From positions 1 to 8,501 of the forward strand of contig JAITJB010000068.1 in NCBI GenBank assembly GCA_031279155.1: DNA of 8,501 nt, in the 5' to 3' direction. The notes under the pieces are model-generated. The model was not told where the DNA came from and made no database searches. It was given only the letters and a program-made list of their open reading frames with translations. Positions within the stretch are counted from its first letter, which is position 1. Every line of letters begins with the position of its first letter. This stretch comes from Deltaproteobacteria bacterium. GTDB lineage: Bacteria > Desulfobacterota > Desulfarculia > Adiutricales > Adiutricaceae. Position numbers and translations under genes: made by a program. Shown in pieces: positions 1-5,668 of the stretch.

Positions 1-85
1 GATATACCCCCCAACATGCTTGCCATATATGTCCACCCGATATCCCCCCAACATGCTTGCCTTATATGTTCGCCCAATATGGCCC
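1..85. repeat. Imperfect tandem repeat, period 37-38 bp, cut by the window edge
   Basis: Two adjacent copies are visible, 1-38 and 39-75. Each begins GATAT, runs into a C6 tract, then AACATGCTTGCC, then TATATGT, and ends in CCC. They differ at a few positions. The ten bases at 76-85 look like the start of a degraded third copy. The array may continue to the left of the window. Each unit also has a weak ACAT...ATGT dyad. There is no spacer variation as in a CRISPR array and no open frame across it. Its function is unknown. Confidence 0.7.
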
Positions 86-404
86 TTATGCACAAAGCTT
101 TGACATCGATAAGGCCAGATCAGATTACATAATCAAAAACCAAAATATCGCTTTGAATATGCCCCTGGCCTCTCAATACAGATCTTCATAGCCCGTAGCC
201 CATAATAAATCTTATATTTGTCCGGATGTGCCATGCCTAGTAAACTTAAATTTAAGGCTGTTATTCGTACTAAACCGGATAGGCTCCTACTTAAACGGTT
301 AATATCTGACATACTCAGAGTAGGATTCTGTTGACGGGACTAAGGATGACTATCTCAGAGTTTACCTTAATTTGACGGAGTAAAAATTAAAGAAAAAATT
401 TTAG

Positions 405-433
405 TTGACAAGCCACAATTTTTCTTCTATCAT
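405..433 (+). promoter_or_regulatory. Sigma70-type promoter, TTGACA-17-TATCAT
   Basis: A perfect -35 hexamer TTGACA (405-410) is followed after exactly 17 bases by TATCAT (428-433), a 5/6 match to the -10 consensus. The region just upstream is A/T-rich, like an UP element. Transcription would start near 440 and run rightward. The first credible gene is the XRE gene at 821, so the transcript would have a leader of about 380 nt unless a small RNA is made here. I saw no clear terminator between 440 and 820. Confidence 0.6.
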
Positions 434-768
434 GCGTCTTAATATGAGTCCAGGGGCGGGGCGGTATAACCTGCAATATTCTAAAATCTTTTGGTCTCGG
501 CTAAATCCGCCTGGCTTATTCTAGATTTGCTCTGCTTCGCATCAAGCCGATTGGATTTCTAACAATCTCATCTGGTTTTTCTTAGCTCAGGTTCTGTGTT
601 CTGGTAGCGGTCGAATACTTTTGTTGTTTTTTGATTAAGTCCTTTTTCTAGCGGCGCCTCAGGCGACATCATCAATACTTTCTCGGGCTTTTTGTGGCTG
701 AAAACCGAAAAAGTAAAAAGAAAAAAATAAAGATGATTGTGCCAAAAAGGCCGCGCCCCTCACCGTAA

Positions 769-796
769 CTGGTCAAGCTACAGGCTCTTAGACCAG
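769..796. promoter_or_regulatory. Inverted repeat just upstream of the XRE gene, possible operator or leader hairpin
   Basis: CTGGTC (769-774) and GACCAG (791-796) form perfect 6-bp arms. Inside them AGC (776-778) can pair with GCT (784-786) around the loop TACAG. The element ends 10 bases before the AAAGGAG ribosome binding site. Small XRE regulators often bind a dyad in their own upstream region, so autoregulation is a reasonable guess. An RNA hairpin affecting translation is the alternative. Confidence 0.35.
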
Positions 797-820
797 ATCA
801 CCATTTAAAGGAGTGTTAAG

Positions 821-1048
821 ATGTTCGACATTAGCAAAAACGTCAATCCCAAGGCTAACCCCAAGGCCTTCTTCGATGCCCGCACCTCGCAGCTTTTGGA
901 CAAGAGTTCTTTAGCCCGCAAAGCTGGCGTCTCGGCTTTGACCATCACCCGCTTGGAAACCGGTAAACCCGTTCTTCTAAGTAACATCAAAAAGGTCCTC
1001 TTGGCCCTGGGCTACACCGTGGCTGACCGCGACAAGTTCCTGATGTAG
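821..1048 (+). CDS. Small XRE/Cro-C1-type helix-turn-helix protein
   Basis: This 75-residue protein is almost entirely one Cro/C1-type helix-turn-helix domain. Residues about 28-64 carry the family pattern: a recognition region around LARKAGVSALTITRLETGKP, then a hydrophobic helix ending in KKVLLALGY. There is no second domain, so it could be a stand-alone repressor or the antitoxin half of a HigBA-like pair. The start is secure: ATG follows AAAGGAG (807-813) by 7 bases. The frame ends in TAG and is followed 16 bases later by a strong terminator. No partner toxin gene lies within 300 bases on either side, and the next gene is convergent, so it looks solitary. Its targets are unknown. An inverted repeat 25-52 bases upstream is a candidate autoregulatory site. 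Confidence 0.8.
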   Translation: MFDISKNVNPKANPKAFFDARTSQLLDKSSLARKAGVSALTITRLETGKPVLLSNIKKVLLALGYTVADRDKFLM

Positions 1049-1064
1049 ATAGAGTAACCGGCAT

Positions 1065-1114
1065 AAAAAAACCAGAGTCGCGGGGGACATACGCCCGCAA
1101 CTCTGGTTTTTTTT
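1065..1114. terminator. Bidirectional intrinsic terminator between convergent genes
   Basis: ACCAGAGT (1071-1078) pairs with ACTCTGGT (1100-1107). After one mismatch GCGGG (1080-1084) pairs with CCCGC (1094-1098) around a 9-base loop. The stem is preceded by a run of A (1065-1071) and followed by a run of eight T (1107-1114), so it works on both strands. It serves the XRE gene from the left and the metallophosphoesterase gene, which ends at 1133, from the right. Confidence 0.92.
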
Positions 1115-1132
1115 AGGCTTTTTTTGGAAAAA

Positions 1133-2263
1133 TCAACCCGGGATCAAAGTTACAAACTCAAACTCGTACGAGGTGCTAAGCCTCAACCAACTGGCGTAAC
1201 TGCCGCCTCCCTGGGAGACTAAGACGATGGTATGTCCCACCTCAAGTAAACCCTTATATCTAGGGAAAGAAAGGCGAAAAATAGAGGTCACCGGGGATTT
1301 TTGACCGGAATGGTTATTGCCGGAGAGCATGACGTCAATGCCGCCCATGGCCACGTGTCTTAAGCCAATGGGGCTATGGTGAATCAAAATTGTCGGCAGT
1401 TCGCGATTTCTCTTAATAGTCGGTAGCGTTTCTTCGATAGTCAATTCCTTCATCATGCGGGCGCCGGGATCGTAGAGATCGCTAGGATCGCCATTCATGT
1501 ATTCTAGGCCAATTAGCTGAATATCCTTAGTTTCCACCATACTGGAGCGCAGAAAGGTAATACCGGCTCTATTTAAAAGAGAAATTAGCCGATCGGTATC
1601 TATATCAAATTCGTGGTTCCCGGTGGTAAAGTACTGCTCAGCTTGAACCTCCTGAAACATGTCAAAGAGCTCTTCTTTTAAGGCGATGTTTGAGTTAGCT
1701 ATATCACCATTATAAATGACGATATCAGGATTTCGACTTTCAACCTCCTCTAGGACCTTAGCCAGAAAAGCTTCGCCCCGGAAGGCCCCTAAGTTGAGAT
1801 CGACGAAGTGGAAGATCTTAACCTCTGAAGTTAGGCCTGGCACCGGAATTACGTACTCTTTAACGATAAATTTCTGGGTCTGGAAAAATTGGTAGACCGT
1901 TAGGCCCAGACAGAGAACTAGGCCAAAAACAATAATACCACGGGCCGGAATAAGAAGAAATTTTTTACTGACAACTGAAAAGAAATGGGTCAGCAGGAGA
2001 TAGAGGAAGACGTAGATATAGAAAATCCATAGTAGGGCTAAAGTTACGTAAAATACTGATATAAAAGAATTTTGAGAAGCGTATAAACCATTTTCCAAGG
2101 CAATCAAGTAAAAAACTATCATACATAGCCCAATTATCTGAGCTATCAAAACCATCCGGTTACGGTTGGCGCCTAACAGTTTGTTAATTCGCCAAGGCAC
2201 GTAGCAGACGCAAACGACCACCAGGCAAAGACCTAAAATTTTAAGAAATAAACCCAGGCTCAT
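1133..2263 (-). CDS. Membrane-anchored metallophosphoesterase (YkuE/YaeI-like) with altered metal ligands
   Basis: This 376-residue protein has four predicted membrane segments (about 4-24, 38-57, 66-91, 108-126) followed by a calcineurin-like phosphoesterase domain from about 148. The architecture matches YkuE/YaeI-type integral membrane phosphoesterases, some of which hydrolyse lipid pyrophosphates such as UDP-diacylglucosamine; the substrate here is unknown. Metal-site motifs are D155-L-N157 (family D-x-H), G186-D187, GNHE at 215-218, H295-H296, and G315-N-N-H318 followed by SGQ (family GHTHGGQ). Thus two usual histidine ligands are asparagine. The active site may be altered or weakened, although every motif is in place and the frame is intact. 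The start ATG (2263-2261) follows AAGGAG with about 9 bases between. The gene is monocistronic, with a structured leader upstream and a shared terminator downstream. Confidence 0.85.
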   Translation of the reverse strand: MSLGLFLKILGLCLVVVCVCYVPWRINKLLGANRNRMVLIAQIIGLCMIVFYLIALENGLYASQNSFISVFYVTLALLWIFYIYVFLYLLLTHFFSVVSKKFLLIPARGIIVFGLVLCLGLTVYQFFQTQKFIVKEYVIPVPGLTSEVKIFHFVDLNLGAFRGEAFLAKVLEEVESRNPDIVIYNGDIANSNIALKEELFDMFQEVQAEQYFTTGNHEFDIDTDRLISLLNRAGITFLRSSMVETKDIQLIGLEYMNGDPSDLYDPGARMMKELTIEETLPTIKRNRELPTILIHHSPIGLRHVAMGGIDVMLSGNNHSGQKSPVTSIFRLSFPRYKGLLEVGHTIVLVSQGGGSYASWLRLSTSYEFEFVTLIPG

Positions 2264-2284
2264 AGGTCATCTCCTTAATTAGGG

Positions 2285-2334
2285 GGCCGGTTAACGGTAA
2301 AACGCTTAGGTCCGACCCTACCTTAGCGCCGGCC
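2285..2334 (-). promoter_or_regulatory. Structured 5' leader of the metallophosphoesterase gene
   Basis: GGCCGG (2285-2290) is complementary to CCGGCC (2329-2334). Inside it CGCTTAGGT (2303-2311) pairs with ACCTTAGCG (2320-2328) at 8 of 9 positions around an 8-base loop. The two helices are contiguous on one side and separated by a 12-base bulge on the other. In the minus-strand transcript the outer stem closes about 10 bases before the AAGGAG ribosome binding site. The element may therefore control translation or stabilise the mRNA. It matches no riboswitch class that I recognise. Confidence 0.45.
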
Positions 2335-2371
2335 AAAACCCGACGCTGGATGAGAGAACACCACAAGGCTG

Positions 2372-2393
2372 AAAACCACTCAAAAAAGAGTGG
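2372..2393 (-). terminator. Small hairpin with T4 tail, weak terminator or attenuator candidate
   Basis: CCACTC (2376-2381) and GAGTGG (2388-2393) form a perfect 6-bp stem around an A6 loop. On the minus strand the stem is followed by TTTT (2375-2372). This could attenuate transcripts heading for the phosphoesterase gene from an upstream promoter. The stem is short and the T tract brief, so termination would be inefficient. No partner gene on the minus strand lies upstream in this window. Confidence 0.3.
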
Positions 2394-3183
2394 AGATTAA
2401 ATAAAACTAGTGATTACCAGGCTTTTAATCATGTAAACTAACAAACGTTCATATTGCTAGAAAAGACAAAAAACCGCCCCGGGCTCACTGACCCGCCCCA
2501 AGGAGATCTAAGACGAAAACTTAAACTGATTTTTCCTGAGCCTTTTGTTGACACCACTAGAATTTAACCAATTAAGCATGATTATTAAAATTACCAAAAA
2601 CTATGCTTCTTTACGTCTAGATCTCGTGGCGCCCAATTTAGGTAACTGTATCCTGCTCTCCTCCGCGCCGGCAGCCGGGACCGGCTAAATCCGTCTGATT
2701 TGGGGTTTCTTACCATTTTGTCTTAAAAGCATTTGCACAAAAATGTGCTTTTCACTAAACTACCCGGATTATAGAGGAAAAAAAACTTTTTGTCAACAGT
2801 TTCTGGAGTTCAAAGATTTTACGGAAAACACATTTCTTATCGGGGTAATAACAAAATCTCTCTTCTTTAAAGATAAAAACTACATCCAAAAGGGTAGAAA
2901 TTATAGCGTCAAAACCCCGAGTCTTTTTTTGAGATTACACTACCTAAATGAACCTAGCAAGAACTCGCGAGTAAGAACTTACGAGCCAAACTTGTGAGCC
3001 GAAATTAGCCCCAAAAATTTTTCAAAAATCTCCTAGATCTTAGCCGCATATTATTTGGTTATTTATCAGAAAATACTGGGCTTTCTTGGTTGGTACTCTA
3101 TACCATTACCAAAATTCTCTCTTTTTGACTATATCACAAATTCCTATAAAAAGCCATAACCTCTTCGGCCCTAGCCTACGATA
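2394..3183. other. Gene-poor stretch between the phosphoesterase gene and the Rnf-like operon
   Basis: No convincing gene is visible. An open frame at 2743-2997 (+) could encode 84 residues, but its ATG sits inside a GCACA/TGTGC hairpin (2735-2748), it lacks a ribosome binding site, and its composition only mirrors the local A/T richness. A TTGACA at 2548-2553 has no good -10 at the right distance. GC-rich blocks near 2474-2500 and 2666-2686 can form only short stems. The stretch may be eroded coding DNA. Confidence 0.5.
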
Positions 3184-3212
3184 TTGTCAGGTTGGGATCG
3201 AAAAAGTATAAT
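3184..3212 (+). promoter_or_regulatory. Strong sigma70-type promoter of the MFS-rnfC-rnfDB operon, TTGTCA-17-TATAAT
   Basis: TTGTCA (3184-3189, 5/6 match) is separated by 17 bases from a perfect TATAAT (3207-3212). Transcription should begin near 3219. The three genes downstream overlap or nearly touch and run in the same direction, so this is the likely promoter for all of them. Its position matters for the MFS start: an ATG at 3221 would lie at the very 5' end of the message with no leader. Confidence 0.72.
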
Positions 3213-3220
3213 ATTAAAAG

Positions 3221-4552
3221 ATGACCACTCGCCGGACTATGTTTCCCGGTTCGGTCCGACCGCCTCCCCAACGGTCGCGACCCTGGCTTACCGCACTCGG
3301 GGTGATTAGGACCTTTGAAACCATGCCATTACCAACGCCTGCCCTCTCTCCCCTTCGAGAAGGCGAAGACCGCTTGCCTCCCCTCTGGACCCTGACCTTT
3401 CTGACATTTCTGTCTATAAATTTCTGTATATTTTTGGGCTTTGACATGCTTTTGCCCACTTTGTCGCTTTACCTCGATCACCAGGGCTGCGGCAAAGAGC
3501 AGATTGGGCTCATCTTTGCCTCTTTTACGGTTTCCGCCGTAACTATGAGGCTGACGGCGGCCCGCTTAAGCCGCCGCTTCGGGGCCACGACCGTCTTAAG
3601 GTACGGACTGAGCATCTGCTTTGTCGGAACTTTTATGTTCTTTCTGATCCCTCACCCCTTCTTCTACGCTACGGCTAGGCTCTTACACGGGGCTGGTTTT
3701 GGGCTCACCTCAACTTTAATGGTCTCCATGGCCGCTCAAGTTATCCCGCCCCAACGAATAGGTGAGGGCTTAGGCTACCTAGGCTTAGGCGCAACCGTGG
3801 CCTTAGCCATAGGCCCCTTGGTCGGTCTTAAGCTGGCTACCGATTATGGCTACAAACTTATGTTTACGACCATCGCCTTATGCTACGTGGCCGCAACCTT
3901 TGTTAGCCTTACTCTCCCCAAGCTTAGACTCGCCTCTGACTCTAAAAAAGACGCCTTTAGTTTAAAAGATTTTCTGGTGGTTAAAGCTTTCCCGCCGGCC
4001 TCGTTAATCATGCTCTACGGCGCGGCGGCCTGCGCCGTGACCTCGTATCTGGCCATTTACTGCCAAGAGCTCGGGCTTCCCAGCGCCGCCGGTTTTTTTG
4101 TCATTTCCACCATTGGAACTCTCACGGCCCGCCTGACCAGCGGCCGGGTCTACGACCGCTATGGCCATTTTACGGTTATCCCGCCGTCTATATTACTATT
4201 GGTCCTATCGGTTCTATCAATCGTGTTATTGCCCCATCCGGCGACCTTGTATATCTCAGCTGTCGTCTACGGCTTGGGCATGGGGTCGCTTTTCCCGTCT
4301 ATTCAAGCTTTAACGCTATCGTCGGTTCCGCCAGAAAACCGCACCATCCCCACGGCCATCTTCTTTAACGCCTTTGATATCGGTATCGGCACAGGCACGC
4401 TTTTGATGGGTTTATTAGCCGGCCACTTTGGCACCTTTGCCGTGGTCTACTTAGCCGCCCCCTGCTTTATGCTTACCTTATTTGCTCTCTACCTCTATTA
4501 TTACTTAGGGCGACCCGCCGGGCCCTTTACCCCGGTCAGGAAGCGCCGTTGA
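3221..4552 (+). CDS. Major facilitator superfamily transporter, first gene of the Rnf-like operon
   Basis: The longest frame encodes 443 residues with about 12 membrane segments from residue 56 to 428, the usual MFS size. Recognisable MFS features are a degenerate loop 2-3 signature (RLSRRFG, 115-121), its repeat between helices 8 and 9 (GRVYDRYG, 308-315) and a helix-5 motif rich in Gly ending in GP (GEGLGYLGLG... to 199). The style is that of YwoG/YfcJ-like or opine-type exporters, but the substrate cannot be read. The true start is probably internal. The promoter at 3184-3212 would make ATG 3221 leaderless, and the first 50 residues are Pro/Arg-rich. ATG 3323 (residue 35) has AGGA 11 bases upstream, and TTG 3374 (residue 52) lies just before helix 1. 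The stop overlaps the start of the RnfC-like gene, so translation is probably coupled. Why a transporter precedes Rnf-like genes is unclear. Confidence 0.85.
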   Translation: MTTRRTMFPGSVRPPPQRSRPWLTALGVIRTFETMPLPTPALSPLREGEDRLPPLWTLTFLTFLSINFCIFLGFDMLLPTLSLYLDHQGCGKEQIGLIFASFTVSAVTMRLTAARLSRRFGATTVLRYGLSICFVGTFMFFLIPHPFFYATARLLHGAGFGLTSTLMVSMAAQVIPPQRIGEGLGYLGLGATVALAIGPLVGLKLATDYGYKLMFTTIALCYVAATFVSLTLPKLRLASDSKKDAFSLKDFLVVKAFPPASLIMLYGAAACAVTSYLAIYCQELGLPSAAGFFVISTIGTLTARLTSGRVYDRYGHFTVIPPSILLLVLSVLSIVLLPHPATLYISAVVYGLGMGSLFPSIQALTLSSVPPENRTIPTAIFFNAFDIGIGTGTLLMGLLAGHFGTFAVVYLAAPCFMLTLFALYLYYYLGRPAGPFTPVRKRR

Positions 4553-5667
4553 GAGAGCCCTATAACATGGTCCTTAAAGCCTGGCCAGAGCCCAATAACC
4601 AAAAGCTCTGCCTAGACTTTCAGGGCCTTCTAGTCAGCGGGGTTAAGCCTGGCCGCCAAGTGGCCAAAGGCCAACTCCTAGCTAAGGCCAGTTTAGTTAG
4701 GCATAGCGATACCCACTCTCCCGTAAGCGGCAGATTAATTAAGGTTTTAAGCCAACAGGTAACTATAGAAGCCGGACCAGACTCTGGCGGCCTACCTCCC
4801 AGCCCCCTACCGCTGACCGGGCTCTTTGGCTTTGAGCTGGCCAAAGCCCTGCGCAGTTTAGGCGTGCCAACGCCGCGCCCCCCTGGTCAGGGCCAGCCGG
4901 CCCTTCTGACGGCTTTGGTTTCTGAGCCCGGCTTAGAGACCGGGGCCGCCCTCTGGAACGATCAGCGGACCACCCTAACCGCCGGGGCCGACATTTTAGC
5001 TCGCCTCTGGCCAGAAACCCAATTGTGGGAGGTCCTGCCGCGCGGGCTTGAGCCCCTAGGGGCCTCGCGGGTCATCATTAATTCCGACCGCTATCCCTTA
5101 ACTCACCCCATTTTTTTAAAAAAATCAATTTTAGGCCTCTATGATCCCAAGGCCAGCGGCGTGGTTGAGCCTAGGATCTTGTGGGCCATGGGGTTTGTAG
5201 CCAGGGGCGGCATGCCCTTAACTCACCTCCCGGTCACCATTCAGAGATCCCACTACTTAGCGCCCTTGGGTTTAAGGCTCTCTGACGCCTTAGAAGGCGT
5301 AAACTTAAGCCCCCAAAAAGGCGACGCCGTGGTCATTGGGGGCTTAATAACCGGTCGCCCGGCCTCAAATTTGTCCTCTGGCTTAGGCTGGTCTAGCCCG
5401 GCCCTCCACCTAATCCGCGCTCGCCATCTGCCGCCATCGCCCGAGCCCTGCCGCCGCTGCCTAAGGTGCCGGTTAGCCTGCCCCCTAGATTTACCCATCG
5501 ATCTTTTGGGAGCCCTTTCGATGGACCAGTGGCCTAAAGCCTCCATAAGCGCTCCAGAGCTTCTATCAGGTTGCCCGGCCTGCGGCGCCTGCGCCCTGGC
5601 CTGCCCAGCGGCCAGGCCTCTTTTGGCTATAGTTTTGTCCGCCCAAACCCTTAGGCAAGGCTTTTAA
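4549..5667 (+). CDS. Divergent RnfC-like Fe-S electron-transport subunit lacking the FMN/NADH loop
   Basis: This 372-residue protein is shorter than typical RnfC (about 440). The N-terminal barrel domain is clear (GVKPGRQVAKGQ at 31-42, HSPVSG at 56-61). The middle aligns with the RnfC flavin/NADH region only in outline: SEP (125-127) sits where family members have ECEP, and RYP (181-183) recalls the later YP motif. The glycine-rich GLGGAGFPT loop is missing, replaced by GVPTPRPPGQG (105-115). The C-terminus keeps both [4Fe-4S] sites: C301, C304, C307, C311 and C342, C345, C348, C352, the second followed by the RPL typical of RnfC. In Rnf, RnfC passes electrons between the membrane core and NAD; without the loop an Fe-S relay role is more likely. 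The TTG at 4549 overlaps the MFS stop and follows AGGAAG by 5 bases; ATG 4567 (preceded by GAGAG) is the alternative. One base separates it from the next gene. Confidence 0.82.
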   Translation: MREPYNMVLKAWPEPNNQKLCLDFQGLLVSGVKPGRQVAKGQLLAKASLVRHSDTHSPVSGRLIKVLSQQVTIEAGPDSGGLPPSPLPLTGLFGFELAKALRSLGVPTPRPPGQGQPALLTALVSEPGLETGAALWNDQRTTLTAGADILARLWPETQLWEVLPRGLEPLGASRVIINSDRYPLTHPIFLKKSILGLYDPKASGVVEPRILWAMGFVARGGMPLTHLPVTIQRSHYLAPLGLRLSDALEGVNLSPQKGDAVVIGGLITGRPASNLSSGLGWSSPALHLIRARHLPPSPEPCRRCLRCRLACPLDLPIDLLGALSMDQWPKASISAPELLSGCPACGACALACPAARPLLAIVLSAQTLRQGF

Positions 5668-5668
5668 A

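Larger units (their letters stand above)
86..820. other. Gene-poor stretch upstream of the XRE gene
   Basis: No frame here gives a convincing protein. The best is a 26-codon frame at 444-524 (ATG, TAG stop) without a Shine-Dalgarno site, which would extend to about 626 if the stop were ignored; its translation resembles no family I know. Visible structures are a 12-bp AT palindrome at 245-256, two CTCAGAG copies near 315 and 354, the promoter at 405-433 and the inverted repeat at 769-796. It could be a decayed gene, a long leader for the XRE gene or an unrecognised small RNA. Confidence 0.5.

Noticed and set aside
1..85. CRISPR array
   Set aside because: The copies are directly adjacent with no unique spacers and only two units are visible.
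583..621. tRNA-like words (TTAGCTCAG, then GGTCGAATAC)
   Set aside because: The matching D-arm, anticodon and acceptor stems are absent, so no tRNA cloverleaf can be drawn.
821..1048. Antitoxin of a complete toxin-antitoxin pair
   Set aside because: No toxin-like frame lies directly upstream or downstream; the next gene is convergent and unrelated.
2472..2500. GC-rich block before a T6 run on the minus strand as a terminator
   Set aside because: The best stem is about 5 bp (CGGGT/GCCCG) and ends 6 bases before the T run.
498..2697. Shared 16-mer CGGCTAAATCCGYCTG at 498-513 and 2682-2697
   Set aside because: A 15/16 match is near chance level for 8.5 kb searched on both strands, and the flanks do not agree.
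2743..2997. 84-codon open frame on the + strand
   Set aside because: Its ATG is inside a small hairpin, there is no ribosome binding site, composition follows local A/T richness, and the translation has no recognisable domain.
3125..3150. TTGACT...TATAAA as a second operon promoter
   Set aside because: The spacer is only 14 bases, too short for sigma70; the site at 3184-3212 is much better.
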